DNA of 64,000 nt from Thermococcus gorgonarius. Lineage in GTDB: Archaea; Methanobacteriota_B; Thermococci; Thermococcales; Thermococcaceae. The notes beneath the pieces were generated by a model. The model worked only from the letters and a program-made list of their open reading frames with translations, searched no databases and was not told where the DNA came from. Location: positions 434,001 to 498,000 of the forward strand of contig NZ_CP014855.1 in assembly GCF_002214385.1 (NCBI RefSeq), in the 5' to 3' direction. The stretch's first letter is position 1, and each line of letters opens with the position of its first letter. Both the position numbers and the translations under genes were made by a program. Shown here one piece after another: positions 1-10,587 of this stretch.

Positions 1-2
1 GG

Positions 3-10
3 TATTTTAA
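3..10 (+). promoter_or_regulatory. Possible TATA box of cdc48
   Basis: TATTTTAA lies about 52 nt upstream of the preferred cdc48 start. A transcript starting some 25 nt downstream would carry the GGAGGTG ribosome site. The BRE would lie outside the window, so the call is tentative. Confidence 0.4.
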
Positions 11-61
11 CCCTAAAACATAGTTTCTGAACGTGGAGAGAAAAGGCTGGAGGTGCTGGCA

Positions 62-2569
62 TTGATATTCGGGCGCGAAGAACCCGTTGATGAAATAAAG
101 TTGAGGGTTGCTGAGGCCCTTAAGGTTGATGTTGGCCGGGGAATAGTCAGGTTTGACAAGCCTTACCAGAGGAAGCTCGGCGTCTCAGCTGGTGACATAG
201 TTGAACTTATCGGCTCTCGTTCAACGGCTGCGATAGTTGCGAACGCTCATCCAGACGACAGGGGGCTGGACATAATAAGGATGGACGGTTATATCAGAAA
301 GAACGCGGGAGTAAGCATCGGCGACTACGTTACGGTCAGAAAGGCCCATGTTCAGGAGGCAAAGAAGGTAGTCCTCGCCCCCGCACAGAAGGGGGTAATC
401 CTCCAGATCCCCGGAGATCTCGTGAAGCAGAACCTCCTTGGAAGGCCCGTTGTAAAAGGTGATATAGTTGTCGCGAGCAGCAGGGGAGAGACGGGTTACT
501 ACGGTGGTTCTCCCCTGGACGACCTCATAAGGGGTCTATTTGAGAGTATGCCCCTAGCTTTTGGAGAGCTCAAGTTCGTCGTCGTTAACACTGTTCCAAA
601 GGGGATAGTCCAGATAACCTACAACACCGAGGTCGAGGTTCTTCCGCAGGCAGTTGAGGTTCGTGAGGAAGCGATTCCAGAGGTTACCTACGAGGACATA
701 GGCGGTTTGAGCGATGCCATACAGAAGATCCGCGAGATGGTAGAGCTCCCGCTCAAGCATCCAGAACTCTTTGAAAGACTGGGCATTGAGCCGCCGAAGG
801 GTGTTCTCCTCTACGGTCCGCCCGGAACCGGTAAGACCCTCCTTGCCAAGGCCGTTGCCAACGAGGCGAACGCCCACTTCATAGCCATCAATGGTCCAGA
901 GATAATGAGCAAGTTCTACGGCGAGAGCGAGGAGAGGCTTAGGGAGGTCTTCAAGGAGGCTGAGGAGAACGCTCCGAGCATAATCTTCATAGACGAGATT
1001 GACAGCATTGCACCAAAGAGGGAAGAAGTTGTCGGAGAGGTTGAGAAGAGGGTTGTCAGCCAGTTGCTGACGTTAATGGACGGTTTGAAGAGTCGTGGAA
1101 AGGTTATAGTCATAGCCGCGACCAACAGGCCGGATGCCATTGACCCGGCCCTGAGGAGGCCTGGAAGGTTTGACAGGGAGATTGAGGTTGGCGTTCCCGA
1201 CAAGCAGGGAAGGAAGGAGATACTCCAGATCCACACCAGAGGAATGCCTCTGGAACCTTCCTTTGAGAAGGAAGAAGTGCTTAAGGCTCTCGATGAGGTT
1301 GGAAGTAGGGTGCTTGAGCCTGAAGTTTTAATGAGACTGAAGCTCCAGATAGAGAGGGCAGGAAGCAGTGAGGAGATAAAGCGCATCCTGCAGGAGTACG
1401 GCGAGATATACTCAGAGGTTAAGGCGAAGCTCATAGACAAAATGCTTGAGAGGATCGCTGAGAAGACTCACGGCTTTGTCGGTGCGGATTTGGCAGCTCT
1501 CGCAAGAGAAGCAGCTATGGTCGTTCTGAGGAGGCTCATTGAAGAGGGGAAGATAAGTCCGGAGCAGGAGAGAATACCGCCGGAAGTCCTCCAGGAGCTA
1601 CGCGTTAGGGAGGAGGACTTCTATGAGGCGCTGAAGATGGTCGAGCCTTCGGCTCTCAGGGAGGTTCTGCTTGAGGTTCCGAACGTTCACTGGGACGACA
1701 TCGGCGGGCTGGAGGACGTAAAACAGCAGCTTAGGGAAGCGGTGGAGTGGCCACTCAAGTATCCACGGGCCTTTGAGCGGCTTGGCATAGATCCCCCGAA
1801 GGGAATCCTCCTCTACGGCCCGCCCGGAACGGGTAAGACCCTCCTTGCCAAGGCCGTGGCGACGGAGAGCGAGGCCAACTTCATAGCCATAAGGGGCCCA
1901 GAAGTGCTCAGCAAGTGGGTCGGTGAAACCGAGAAGAGGATCAGGGAAATCTTCAGAAAGGCTCGCCAGGCAGCACCGACGGTAATCTTCATTGACGAGA
2001 TTGACGCAATAGCCCCGGCCAGGGGAAGCCATGAGGGAGGAAGATACCTCGACACCCTGATAAACCAACTCCTGACGGAGATGGACGGTATTGACAAGAA
2101 CAGCGGCGTGGTTGTCATAGGTGCTACCAACAGGCCGGACATCATTGATCCAGCCCTGCTCAGGCCTGGAAGGTTTGACAGACTCATCCTCGTTCCAGCG
2201 CCGGACGAGAAAGCGAGGCTGGAGATACTCAAGGTTCACACGAGGAGGGTGCCTCTGGCAGGTGACGTTGATCTAAAGGACATCGCAAAGAGAACCCAGG
2301 GCTACTCCGGTGCCGATCTGGAGGCTCTGGTGAGGGAAGCGGCATTGACTGCGCTCAGGCGGATAGTTAGGAGTATCCCCGGTGCCGAGCCCGGCGAAGA
2401 GGAGTTCCTCGAAAAGCTGAAGGTTACTAGGAGAGACTTTGAGGAAGCTCTAAAGAGGGTCAAGCCGAGCATAACGCCCTACATGATCGAATACTACAAG
2501 AACTTTGAGGAGAGTCGCAAGAAAGTCGTCGGTAATACTGAGAGGTCTCCGGACTACTACACCTTCTGA
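62..2569 (+). CDS. CDC48/VAT-type AAA+ unfoldase
   Basis: This is an 835-residue p97/VAT-type double-ring AAA+ ATPase that unfolds proteins for the cytosolic 20S proteasome and other partners. An N-terminal double-psi barrel domain is followed by two AAA modules, with Walker A GPPGTGKT at about residues 252-259 and 586-593 and IFIDEID Walker B in each. D1 carries a charged insertion of roughly 70 residues between the MPLEP segment and the THGFVGADL sensor-2 region, as I recall for Thermococcales paralogues. The C terminus DYYTF is aromatic but not a strict HbYX proteasome-docking motif. GGAGGTG at 49-55 followed by 6 nt favours TTG at 62 over GTG at 53. The proteasome beta gene follows 90 nt downstream. 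Confidence 0.95.
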   Translation: MIFGREEPVDEIKLRVAEALKVDVGRGIVRFDKPYQRKLGVSAGDIVELIGSRSTAAIVANAHPDDRGLDIIRMDGYIRKNAGVSIGDYVTVRKAHVQEAKKVVLAPAQKGVILQIPGDLVKQNLLGRPVVKGDIVVASSRGETGYYGGSPLDDLIRGLFESMPLAFGELKFVVVNTVPKGIVQITYNTEVEVLPQAVEVREEAIPEVTYEDIGGLSDAIQKIREMVELPLKHPELFERLGIEPPKGVLLYGPPGTGKTLLAKAVANEANAHFIAINGPEIMSKFYGESEERLREVFKEAEENAPSIIFIDEIDSIAPKREEVVGEVEKRVVSQLLTLMDGLKSRGKVIVIAATNRPDAIDPALRRPGRFDREIEVGVPDKQGRKEILQIHTRGMPLEPSFEKEEVLKALDEVGSRVLEPEVLMRLKLQIERAGSSEEIKRILQEYGEIYSEVKAKLIDKMLERIAEKTHGFVGADLAALAREAAMVVLRRLIEEGKISPEQERIPPEVLQELRVREEDFYEALKMVEPSALREVLLEVPNVHWDDIGGLEDVKQQLREAVEWPLKYPRAFERLGIDPPKGILLYGPPGTGKTLLAKAVATESEANFIAIRGPEVLSKWVGETEKRIREIFRKARQAAPTVIFIDEIDAIAPARGSHEGGRYLDTLINQLLTEMDGIDKNSGVVVIGATNRPDIIDPALLRPGRFDRLILVPAPDEKARLEILKVHTRRVPLAGDVDLKDIAKRTQGYSGADLEALVREAALTALRRIVRSIPGAEPGEEEFLEKLKVTRRDFEEALKRVKPSITPYMIEYYKNFEESRKKVVGNTERSPDYYTF

Positions 2570-2588
2570 CTCTTTCCTTTTCGAAAAG

Positions 2589-2596
2589 TTTAAATA
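2589..2596 (+). promoter_or_regulatory. TATA box of psmB
   Basis: TTTAAATA preceded by a purine-rich BRE-like CGAAAAG. It lies about 71 nt upstream of the psmB start and just after the cdc48 stop, so psmB probably has its own promoter as well as possible readthrough. The spacing from TATA to the gene leaves a leader of about 40 nt. Confidence 0.65.
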
Positions 2597-2659
2597 CCCT
2601 CTGCCCAAGGTGGGGTTGTCGGAATTTTTCTGTTCTACAGATTACAAGGGGTGTCAGAG

Positions 2660-3280
2660 TTGAACGAAAGTTTAAGCGCTGCGAAAGGCACCACAACAGT
2701 TGGTTTGGTGTGTAAGGAGGGGGTTATCCTAGCCGCTGACAAGAGGGCCACAATGGGGAACATGGTAACGTCGAAGGAAGTCACAAAGATCTTCCAGATA
2801 GACGACCATCTGGCGATAGCGGGTGCTGGACTCGTTGGAGACATTCTGAGTATGGTCAGGCTTCTGAGGGCAGAGGCAAAACTCTACCGGGCAAAAGTGG
2901 GCAGGGAGATGAGTGTTAAGGCTCTGGCAACTCTAATGGCCAACATTCTCCACGGTGGAAGGGGCTACGGCTACTTTGCCTGGTTTCTCGTTGGCGGCTA
3001 CGACTCCAAGCCGAGGCTCTACTCCATAGATGCCGCGGGCGGCGTTACCGAGGAGAAGTTTATAGCCGCTGGTTCTGGAATGGAGTTCGCCCTCGCTATT
3101 CTGGAAAACGAGTTCTCCGAGGGGCTTTCCCTTGAGGATGGGATGAGGCTTGCTGCAAAGGCCGTTAACGCGGCCATCAAGAGGGACGTTTACACCGGGG
3201 AGGGAATTACCCTCGTGGTTGTAACAAAGGAAGGCTATCGCGAGCTTGGAGATGACGAAATAAAGACCCTTCTTAAGTGA
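2660..3280 (+). CDS. psmB: 20S proteasome beta subunit
   Basis: This is an Ntn-hydrolase subunit forming the proteolytic inner rings of the archaeal 20S proteasome. A short propeptide precedes the cleavage site AAKG/TTTVG, which would expose catalytic Thr11 (numbered from the TTG start). The following LAADKRA segment carries the expected Asp and Lys of the active site, and GSGMEFA fits the conserved C-terminal half. GTG at 2651 overlaps the Shine-Dalgarno core, whereas GGGGTG at 2648-2653 sits 6 nt before TTG at 2660, so the TTG is preferred (206 aa). aCPSF1 starts 10 nt after the stop, an arrangement I recall from other Thermococcales. The Cdc48 gene immediately upstream is a plausible functional partner. 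Confidence 0.95.
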   Translation: MNESLSAAKGTTTVGLVCKEGVILAADKRATMGNMVTSKEVTKIFQIDDHLAIAGAGLVGDILSMVRLLRAEAKLYRAKVGREMSVKALATLMANILHGGRGYGYFAWFLVGGYDSKPRLYSIDAAGGVTEEKFIAAGSGMEFALAILENEFSEGLSLEDGMRLAAKAVNAAIKRDVYTGEGITLVVVTKEGYRELGDDEIKTLLK

Positions 3281-3290
3281 GGTGGTAGTG

Positions 3291-5237
3291 TTGATCAGGA
3301 GGGAAACGTACGTCGAGGACATACTGAAGGACATCAGGGCCGTCATTGAGCAGATGGTTCCCAAGGAGGCCAAGGTAACTGAGGTGGAGTTTGAAGGGCC
3401 TGAGCTCGTTATTTACGTAAAGAACCCCGAGGCCATAATGAAGGATGGGGATCTTATCAGGAATCTGGCAAAGGTGCTTAAAAAGAGGATAAGTGTTCGC
3501 CCGGATCCAGACATACTGCTCCCTCCGGAAAAGGCGGAGGAGATGATAAAGCAGATAGTCCCGCCGGAGGCAGAGATAACCAACATAAGCTTTGACCCAT
3601 CGGTTGGTGAGGTCATAATTGAAGCCAGGAAACCCGGTCTTGTCATCGGAAAGAACGGTGAGACCCTCAGGTTGATAACTCAGAAGGTCTACTGGGCTCC
3701 CAAAGCGGTCAGGACTCCGCCAATTCAAAGCCAGACGATATACTCCATTAGGCAAATACTCCAGTCCGAGGCCAAGGACAGGAGGAAGTTCCTCAGGCAG
3801 GTGGGCAGGAACATATACCGCAAGCCCGAATACAAGAGCAGATGGATTAGAGTTACCGGCCTCGGCGGCTTCCGTGAGGTCGGAAGGAGTGCCCTTCTAG
3901 TTCAGACTGATGAGAGCTACGTTCTTGTTGACTTTGGCGTTAACATTGCCGCGCTTAAAGATCCCACCAAGGCATTCCCACACTTCGACGCTCCCGAGTT
4001 CCGCTATGTCCTGGATGAGGGCCTCCTCGACGCCATAATCATCACCCACGCCCACCTCGATCACAGCGGCATGCTGCCGTACCTCTTCCGCTACAAGCTC
4101 TTCGATGGGCCAATCTACACAACGCCACCAACGAGGGATCTGATGACCCTTCTCCAGCAGGACTTCATAGAGATCCAGCACATGAACGGCGTCGAACCGC
4201 TTTACAGGCCCAGGGACATCAAGGAAGTCATAAAGCACACCATAACCCTCGACTACGGTGAGGTAAGGGACATAGCTCCCGACATAAGGCTGACCCTCCA
4301 CAACGCGGGCCACATCCTTGGTTCGGCCATAGTCCACCTTCACATAGGAAACGGCCTCCACAACATTGCGGTAACTGGCGACTTCAAGTTCATTCCGACC
4401 AGACTCTTTGAGCCGGCGGTAAGCAGGTTCCCGAGGCTGGAGACCCTCATTATGGAGTCCACCTACGGAGGAAGCAATGACTATCAGATGCCGAGGGAAG
4501 AGGCCGAGAAGAGGCTTATAGAGGTCATACACCACACGATAAAGAGGGGCGGTAAGGTTCTTATTCCTGCTATGGCAGTTGGTAGGGCCCAGGAGATAAT
4601 GATGGTTCTCGAGGAATACGCCAGAATAGGAGGCCTTGAGGTACCGATATACCTCGACGGCATGATCTGGGAGGCAACGGCAATCCACACAGCTTATCCT
4701 GAGTACCTCAGCAAGAGACTCAGGGAGCAGATCTTCCACGAGGGTTACAACCCGTTCCTCAACCCAATCTTCAAGAACGTTGCCAACAGCAGGGAAAGGC
4801 AGGACATCATAGACAGTGGCGAGCCGGCCATAATTATCGCCACCTCCGGTATGCTGGTAGGCGGTCCGAGCGTTGAATACTTTAAGCAGCTTGCCCCTGA
4901 TCCAAAGAACAGCATAATCTTCGTCAGCTATCAGGCCGAAGGAACCCTTGGAAGGCAGGTTCAGAGAGGATTGAGGGAGATACCTCTCGTTGGTGAGGAC
5001 GGAAGGACTGAAGTTGTCCCGGTGAAGATGGAAGTCCATACAATAGATGGCTTTTCAGGTCACGCAGACAGAAGGGAGCTCATGAGCTACGTTGCCAGGC
5101 TCAGACCCAGACCTGAGCGCATTATCACCGTCCACGGTGAGGCCCACAAGTGCCTTGACCTGGCCTCCAGCATACATAAGAAGTTCAGTCTCCCGACGAG
5201 GGCTCCCAACAACCTCGACGCCATAAGACTCAAGTGA
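3291..5237 (+). CDS. fttA: aCPSF1/FttA, KH and beta-CASP RNase
   Basis: This is the archaeal CPSF73 homologue, a ribonuclease and general transcription termination factor that cleaves U-rich 3' ends of nascent RNA behind RNA polymerase. Two KH-like domains occupy about residues 1-150, with GKNGETLR as the nucleic-acid loop. The metallo-beta-lactamase domain has H253-x-H255-x-D257-H258. The beta-CASP domain includes DFKFIPT, YGG, GRAQE and the C-terminal GFSGHAD and TVHGE motifs. The 648-residue length from the TTG at 3291 matches the family. GAGGTG at 3279-3284 overlaps the psmB stop and leaves 6 nt to this TTG; GTG at 3288 is possible but close. The gene is probably co-transcribed with psmB. 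Confidence 0.95.
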   Translation: MIRRETYVEDILKDIRAVIEQMVPKEAKVTEVEFEGPELVIYVKNPEAIMKDGDLIRNLAKVLKKRISVRPDPDILLPPEKAEEMIKQIVPPEAEITNISFDPSVGEVIIEARKPGLVIGKNGETLRLITQKVYWAPKAVRTPPIQSQTIYSIRQILQSEAKDRRKFLRQVGRNIYRKPEYKSRWIRVTGLGGFREVGRSALLVQTDESYVLVDFGVNIAALKDPTKAFPHFDAPEFRYVLDEGLLDAIIITHAHLDHSGMLPYLFRYKLFDGPIYTTPPTRDLMTLLQQDFIEIQHMNGVEPLYRPRDIKEVIKHTITLDYGEVRDIAPDIRLTLHNAGHILGSAIVHLHIGNGLHNIAVTGDFKFIPTRLFEPAVSRFPRLETLIMESTYGGSNDYQMPREEAEKRLIEVIHHTIKRGGKVLIPAMAVGRAQEIMMVLEEYARIGGLEVPIYLDGMIWEATAIHTAYPEYLSKRLREQIFHEGYNPFLNPIFKNVANSRERQDIIDSGEPAIIIATSGMLVGGPSVEYFKQLAPDPKNSIIFVSYQAEGTLGRQVQRGLREIPLVGEDGRTEVVPVKMEVHTIDGFSGHADRRELMSYVARLRPRPERIITVHGEAHKCLDLASSIHKKFSLPTRAPNNLDAIRLK

Positions 5238-5247
5238 GGGGTCTTCT

Positions 5248-5967
5248 GTGGAACCTCCCTCGGAATTTCTTCACTGGTACGTTTTTCCCTTTTCGGCGGC
5301 TTCTTTTCTCTTTGTTTCCTATTCGATTTTGTGGATACTGAAGGCCTGGCGGGAAACTGGAAAGTATCCTTGGAAGCTTAAGGGCTTTCTTTACGGACTT
5401 CTTGCCCTTTTGGTGGCGGGTCTGTTGGAGATCCCCCTCTTCCAGATTTTTCAGATAAACCCGCGGCTGGGTGTGGTTTTAATGGGTATGTTTGTGGGTC
5501 TCATTGAAGAGGGCTCTAAGCTTCTTCCCCTTAGAGTCCGCCCCGAGGGGGGATGGAGGGACTGGAAGAAAACGGTAAGTGCGTCTCTCTTTTTCGGGCT
5601 CCTTGAGGCGGTTTTTTATATCTTTCAGATTGCCATTATGGGTGTTTGGGTGCTCATTCCCGTGAGGTTAATTGTTCTTTTCCTCCACGTCGCCTGGACC
5701 TTCATAGCCCTCACCGTTCTGCTGGTCGAGGGGAAGATGTGGGGCTATCTACTGGCCTCCGTACTCCACTCCCTTTACGACATTCCGGGGCTTCTCTATC
5801 TGGGCGGAATTTCCGAGGTTTACTTCAAAGCCGCCTGCATTCTGGGTCTTGCATCTTATCTGCCTGCTGTCCTAGCCGTCAAGAAAGTTGGCGAGAAGGC
5901 AGTTATCTACATGGAAGAAGAGAGAATAGGGATACACCTCCCCAAGTGGTTCACTTCTTCGCCTTGA
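5248..5967 (+). CDS. PrsW-like intramembrane protease
   Basis: This 239-residue integral membrane protein has about seven hydrophobic segments. It carries the three signature motifs of the PrsW family (glutamic-type intramembrane proteases, M82): EEGSK (EExxK) in one helix, FGLLE (FxxxE) in the next, and HSLYD (HxxxD) near the C terminus. Family members cleave membrane-anchored anti-sigma factors in bacteria; archaeal substrates are unknown. GTG at 5248 lies 10 nt after the aCPSF1 stop with a GAGGGG ribosome site, so it may be read as the last gene of that run. Its 3' end overlaps the DNA ligase gene on the other strand by 17 bp. Membrane and motif reading is solid; the substrate is not inferred. 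Confidence 0.72.
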   Translation: MEPPSEFLHWYVFPFSAASFLFVSYSILWILKAWRETGKYPWKLKGFLYGLLALLVAGLLEIPLFQIFQINPRLGVVLMGMFVGLIEEGSKLLPLRVRPEGGWRDWKKTVSASLFFGLLEAVFYIFQIAIMGVWVLIPVRLIVLFLHVAWTFIALTVLLVEGKMWGYLLASVLHSLYDIPGLLYLGGISEVYFKAACILGLASYLPAVLAVKKVGEKAVIYMEEERIGIHLPKWFTSSP

Positions 5968-7639
5968 ACTTTTCTTGAAGTTCGTAAAGCTGGGCAACTC
6001 TCTCTATAGTGTCGGCCTCCTCCGGGCTTTTATCTTCTCTCAAAGCAACGTAGCGCGGGAACCTCAGTGCGAAGCCGCTCTTGTACTTCGGACTTTTCTG
6101 TATTTCCTGGTAGGTTACTTCTATGACCACTTTGGGCTCGATTTCGACGAACTTGCCTTCTTCCCTGACTATGAGTGGCTTCAGCATCTTGGTGAACTCG
6201 ACTAAGTCCTCATCGGTGAAGCCGCTCCCGACCTTTCCGACCGGGACGAATTCTCCGCTGTTAGGATCGTAGGCAGCCACGAGGAATGAACCGAGAAGAT
6301 GGGCTCTCCTTCCCTCGCCCCATTCTGCACCTATTATAACCAGGTCGAGGTTCTCCATGGTAGGTTTGATCTTCAGCCACTTCTTTCCGCGGTTTCCGGG
6401 CTCGTAAATTGAATCCAGTCTCTTGGCCATTAGACCCTCATGACCGAGCTCGAGGGCTCTTTTGTAGAATGCCTCAGCTTCCTCGACATTTTTTGTTATC
6501 AGCTGTTCTGCCAGCTTTATCTTCTCACTCGTTTTGACAATTTCCTCGAGTTTTTTCCTCCTCTCAATGAACTTGGTCTCTATTAAGCTCTCCCCGTCGA
6601 TGAACATGACGTCGAAGAGGTTCAGCTCAAGGGGAATTTTCTCGACCATCTCTTCGATGTTGTACTTCCTCCTAAAGCGCCTTAGCACGTACTGGAATGG
6701 CCTCGGCCTTCCTCCCTCTCCGACGGCGACCAGTTCGCCCTCCACTATGGCACGCTCTGGTTTTAGGGAGTTTCTTATTGCCTCAACCACTTCCGGAATC
6801 GACCTGGTAACGTTCTCAAGCCTTCTTGAATAGACTGTCACTTTGTCTCCGTCCTTGTGGATCTGAACTCTGGCGCCGTCGTACTTTATCTCAAAGGCCG
6901 CCTCGCCACCCATCTCCAGAAGGGCGTCCTTAACACTGGCAGCGTTCTGGGCCAGCATCGGCCTTATGGGTTTTCCAACCTGAATCTCGACCTTTGAAAG
7001 TCCCTCGTTGCCTTCCAGCTTTGCAATCTTTGCAACGTAGCCAAAATCGCTCGTCAGCATGTAGGCCCTCTCAACGAGCTCGGGCTTGACCTTGAATGCC
7101 TCTGCTATCGCATCCCTCAAGATCCCCTCGGCGACGCCGGTTCTCATCGTTCCGAGGACGGTTCTCGCTATGTACTTCCCCTCCTCCGGCGCGGCATCCA
7201 TGAAAAGGTTTGCGAGGTACTTCATCTTTCTGTCCTGACTGCCCTCCCCCTGAGCTTCGGCGATTTTAACAAAGGTATCGTAAACTCGCTTTATCGTTAA
7301 CGGCTGGCTGAAAAAGCTCTTCTGCTTCCTCTTCTTTAAAGCTAAGGCCACGCTCTCCCCCAGATCGCCAGTGTCCTTTATCGAGTTCTCGATTTCCCTC
7401 TCGGGAACGCCAGTTGCTATTGCGACGGCCTTTATCAGGAGCTTTTCGCCGACGCCCAGTTCTCTTTCGTCCCAGTCAGGAAAGACCTTGCCAAGGATCA
7501 GGTAAGGAACAACCTCGATCAGATCCTCGGGTGTTTTCTTGAGGAAGTCCGCAACGAACTTAGTTTTGAGGGTTTTGAGGGTTGTCTTCTCCAGCCGTCT
7601 ATAGAGTTCAGTCAGTTCTGAATAGCGCATGTCTCCCAT
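5951..7639 (-). CDS. lig: ATP-dependent DNA ligase
   Basis: This 562-residue archaeal replicative ligase seals nicks by an adenylated-lysine intermediate. An N-terminal DNA-binding domain precedes the nucleotidyltransferase core, where EIKYDGAR near residue 251 holds the catalytic lysine. VYSRR, the EGE segment and GLMAKR are the following motifs, and the C-terminal OB domain has [15 protein letters not shown] at 7639 is chosen over an upstream TTG because GGTGGG lies 4 nt before it and the length then equals that of Thermococcus ligases. The gene lies 40 bp downstream of the pantoate kinase gene on the same strand and probably belongs to its operon. Confidence 0.97.
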   Translation of the reverse strand: MGDMRYSELTELYRRLEKTTLKTLKTKFVADFLKKTPEDLIEVVPYLILGKVFPDWDERELGVGEKLLIKAVAIATGVPEREIENSIKDTGDLGESVALALKKRKQKSFFSQPLTIKRVYDTFVKIAEAQGEGSQDRKMKYLANLFMDAAPEEGKYIARTVLGTMRTGVAEGILRDAIAEAFKVKPELVERAYMLTSDFGYVAKIAKLEGNEGLSKVEIQVGKPIRPMLAQNAASVKDALLEMGGEAAFEIKYDGARVQIHKDGDKVTVYSRRLENVTRSIPEVVEAIRNSLKPERAIVEGELVAVGEGGRPRPFQYVLRRFRRKYNIEEMVEKIPLELNLFDVMFIDGESLIETKFIERRKKLEEIVKTSEKIKLAEQLITKNVEEAEAFYKRALELGHEGLMAKRLDSIYEPGNRGKKWLKIKPTMENLDLVIIGAEWGEGRRAHLLGSFLVAAYDPNSGEFVPVGKVGSGFTDEDLVEFTKMLKPLIVREEGKFVEIEPKVVIEVTYQEIQKSPKYKSGFALRFPRYVALREDKSPEEADTIERVAQLYELQEKFKAKK

Positions 7640-7679
7640 ACTTCCCACCGAAGAGAATATGTTCAAAAAGAATAAAAGG

Positions 7680-8582
7680 TTAGCCTATCCATCTCCCGAC
7701 CTTTGGCCTTTCGGTGTAGATATCGGCCAGTGTGTAGTTGATCCCCATGTCAGAGATTAGCCCCCTGACTTTTTCTATCTCCTCCTCCCTTACCAGCGCG
7801 AAGAGACCTTTTCCGAGCATGATCATCGAGCTGGGGAGCTTTAAAACCCTGTCAAGTTCCCTGGCTATCTCAAGCAGTTCCCCATCCAGGAGACCCGTTT
7901 TTTCTGCAAAATCTCTCGCCAAAAACATCATCCTCTCGGGCCTCGGGTCATTCAGAAGTGCATCCAGGGCCTTCTTTCCTTCGCCTTTTATTTTTTCAAT
8001 AACCTCCCCATCAAGAACGTCCTTTGTGCGGAGCGGGCCCAGTGGGATCGCGAGCACTTTGTAGTTCTCAAAAAAGAGGTTGTCGGTAACCCCTATTCCC
8101 GGACCGCCGGCTTTGATCCTGACCTCTATTCCACCGGCGAGCTGGCCTACGACGTCGCCGAGACCACCCTTATGGGTTACCTCCATTTCATGCGCTAACT
8201 TAGCGGCCGTTAACCATGTTCCCCCAAAAGAATAGCTTAAGGCCAGAGCTGTCCCCAGGGCTCCGCCGGCACTGTTTCCAAAGCCGTGGCCGTTTGGAAA
8301 GTCAAAGTACTGCCATACCTCTACCTCTCCGACAAAATCGTGGGGAACCAGCCTTTCCGCCACGGAATAGCTTATTATAGCATCATCCTTTTTCACCGGT
8401 TCGCCGTTGAAGGCTACATGGATGTGCCTCTCCAGAGTTCCCGTTTCGATGCTTACGAAGACGTTGGTTCCTTTATCTAGGTTAATCCCTGCCCCCAGGG
8501 AGCCGGCTTTGAGGGGATCCTCGTGGAAGACCGGCACGAAGAAAGCCGTTATATGGGCTGGAACGAAGGCTCTGATCAGCAT
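7680..8582 (-). CDS. Pantoate kinase
   Basis: This 300-residue GHMP-superfamily kinase phosphorylates pantoate in the archaeal route to coenzyme A, where pantoate kinase and phosphopantothenate synthetase replace the bacterial enzymes. The N terminus PAHITAFF and the glycine-rich ATP loop [13 protein letters not shown], followed by [13 protein letters not shown], are characteristic, and the whole sequence resembles the T. kodakarensis enzyme as I remember it. ATG at 8582 sits behind GGGGTGAT, and the gap to the rqcH stop is only 4 nt, so translation is probably coupled. DNA ligase follows. A partner phosphopantothenate synthetase gene is not in this window. Confidence 0.92.
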   Translation of the reverse strand: MLIRAFVPAHITAFFVPVFHEDPLKAGSLGAGINLDKGTNVFVSIETGTLERHIHVAFNGEPVKKDDAIISYSVAERLVPHDFVGEVEVWQYFDFPNGHGFGNSAGGALGTALALSYSFGGTWLTAAKLAHEMEVTHKGGLGDVVGQLAGGIEVRIKAGGPGIGVTDNLFFENYKVLAIPLGPLRTKDVLDGEVIEKIKGEGKKALDALLNDPRPERMMFLARDFAEKTGLLDGELLEIARELDRVLKLPSSMIMLGKGLFALVREEEIEKVRGLISDMGINYTLADIYTERPKVGRWIG

Positions 8583-8586
8583 ATGA

Positions 8587-10539
8587 TCACCCCACCACCT
8601 CGACTATCTCTCCTCCTCCAGGTGGAAGGATTGCGTTGAGGTCCTCTTCCCTCACCTTGTAGCCCCACTTTTCGAGGATTGCCTTTATCTTTTTGACGAG
8701 CTCGCCCTTCTTCAGCTTTCCGGGCCTTATGACGATGTAGCGCTTTGTGTGGGCTTTTATTGCATCTACAGGCGCGCAGACAACTAAGTCCTCGCCCTCA
8801 TAGTTTATAACGCCAACCGCCAGCTTCAGGGGCAGTCCGTGAAGCCAGTTCCTCTTTCCGTAGACCATGAACGCTCCTTTACCAAGGTACTCCCCGCTCG
8901 GGGCCTGTTTCGTCACCTGCTCCGGATAAGCCCAGTAGGTGTCGGCCGAGTAGAGGCCCTGACTCCACGCCCTGCTCATCGAAACCGCGAACTGGCAGGC
9001 TTCAAAGATTGTCTTTTCTCCCGCTTTTTGTCCGTCTTTGATGACGACGTGGGGAGCACCGTAGACATCGGCATGACAGTAGAGGTCCTTGTCGGTCATG
9101 TGCTTCTTTACGAGAACCTCGTTGGTGCTCGCGTCTTTACCTGCTAAAACCAGAAAGCCCTCGCTCGAAACGAACCAGCGGAACTTCTCGAACCACTTCT
9201 TCTTCCTCCTCTCGATTTTCTTGACGTTCAGTTCCTTCTTCATCTCTTCCTCTATCAACTTCTCGACCTCGTCGAGCTTCCGCTTGGTGTCCTCGTAGGC
9301 CTTCAAAGCACCCTCGTACTTGTGCCTGAACTTTTTGGCATTCTCGTAGTAAAGCTCTGCATTCTCACCGAGGCTTCTGTCGAGGTGAAGCTTCACCTTT
9401 TTTCCCTCAAGTTCAATCGTTACCGCCTTCTCCTTTGGATCAATTCCCTTCACCATTAAGGCAACCCTGTTTCCAGCCTTCTTGCCCTCCTCGATTCTCT
9501 TCTTGAACTCCTCCCAGCCGAGCTTTTCTGTTGCCCTTCTGAACTCCTCAAGGAGGCGCTCGACCATAGAGTAGTTCGCGTAGATTAGGTCGCCTATCTC
9601 CTGGTTCTCATTCATGGCCTTCTCAAAGCCCTTGAGCATTTCCTCCTGCTTTTTGAGTGTCATCAAGAGCTGTCTCTTCTTGGCTTCGAGCTTCTTTGTC
9701 TGCTCTATTCTGGCTTTTTCAACCGTTATCCTGCCAAAGTACTCATCGAGGGCCTCGCTGAAGGTATTGAAGTACCTCTTCTCAAGCCCCTCGTAGACCC
9801 TGAGCTCTATTGGAACGACGTCGTGCATGTTGCCGTCCTTGAAGACGATGTTGGGCCTTGGCTCGTCGTTGAAAGTGCCCAGCATAGCCTCGTAGACCTT
9901 CCTCAGGTCCTCGTCGCTCAGCTCCTTAACGGGCGTCGTTTTCTCGAAGCCTGCCCTTATGGATATCTCCTCGGCATAGAGGCCACCCATGTTGAGCTTT
10001 CTGGCCAGAGCCCTGACCAGCTCAAGGTTTTCGTCTTCCCTCATGAGCTCCAGAAACCTCTCGAATGAAACCTCCAGCGGGTTCTCTCTCGCCGGCGGAA
10101 AGTGGTACTCGGCGTTGGGCTTTATGGCCCTGTCCTTGTATTCTTCATAGCGCAGGGCCGAGATTATCCTGTTCTCCGAGTCAACGAGGACGATGTTGCC
10201 CCTCCTAAAGAGTTCGCCGATGAGGGTGTAGTCCCCAGCCCTTATCTTCACGATCCTGTCGAACTGGTGCTGCTCTATCGCGTCTATGAAGCCCCCTCCA
10301 AGGTACTTCCTGAGGAGCATCGTGAAGCTTGAGGGCTGTTTTGGTGCCTCCTTGACGTAGCTCGTGAGGTGGAACCTTTTTCCTGCCTGAAGGATTAGGT
10401 CGGCCCTCCCCTCCTTCGTGCGGAGCTTTATCCTTATCTCGTCCCCGTCGTGATAGACCTTGTCAACGCGAGAGCCCACCAGCCACTGGAGTTCCCTCAC
10501 AACATAGCGTATGTCAACGGAACTCATTTCTTCTTTCAT
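8587..10539 (-). CDS. rqcH: RqcH/NEMF-family NFACT protein
   Basis: This 650-residue NFACT protein is the archaeal homologue of bacterial RqcH and eukaryotic NEMF/Rqc2. The family binds 50S subunits with stalled peptidyl-tRNA and directs C-terminal tailing for quality control. The NFACT-N domain includes FDRI, whose D94-R95 correspond to the conserved DR pair needed for tRNA recruitment. A long Lys/Glu-rich coiled coil spans roughly residues 280-430. The NFACT-R domain carries YCHADVYGAPHVVIK and YWAYPEQVTK. ATG at 10539 has GGTGGG 3 nt upstream. A TATA-like CTTTAAAC lies just upstream on the minus strand, so this gene probably heads the rqcH, pantoate kinase, ligase run. Confidence 0.92.
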   Translation of the reverse strand: MKEEMSSVDIRYVVRELQWLVGSRVDKVYHDGDEIRIKLRTKEGRADLILQAGKRFHLTSYVKEAPKQPSSFTMLLRKYLGGGFIDAIEQHQFDRIVKIRAGDYTLIGELFRRGNIVLVDSENRIISALRYEEYKDRAIKPNAEYHFPPARENPLEVSFERFLELMREDENLELVRALARKLNMGGLYAEEISIRAGFEKTTPVKELSDEDLRKVYEAMLGTFNDEPRPNIVFKDGNMHDVVPIELRVYEGLEKRYFNTFSEALDEYFGRITVEKARIEQTKKLEAKKRQLLMTLKKQEEMLKGFEKAMNENQEIGDLIYANYSMVERLLEEFRRATEKLGWEEFKKRIEEGKKAGNRVALMVKGIDPKEKAVTIELEGKKVKLHLDRSLGENAELYYENAKKFRHKYEGALKAYEDTKRKLDEVEKLIEEEMKKELNVKKIERRKKKWFEKFRWFVSSEGFLVLAGKDASTNEVLVKKHMTDKDLYCHADVYGAPHVVIKDGQKAGEKTIFEACQFAVSMSRAWSQGLYSADTYWAYPEQVTKQAPSGEYLGKGAFMVYGKRNWLHGLPLKLAVGVINYEGEDLVVCAPVDAIKAHTKRYIVIRPGKLKKGELVKKIKAILEKWGYKVREEDLNAILPPGGGEIVEVVG

Positions 10540-10587
10540 CTTCCCACCGAAAAAGAGTCAGAAAAGGGGTTTAAAGAGTTGCCTTCG

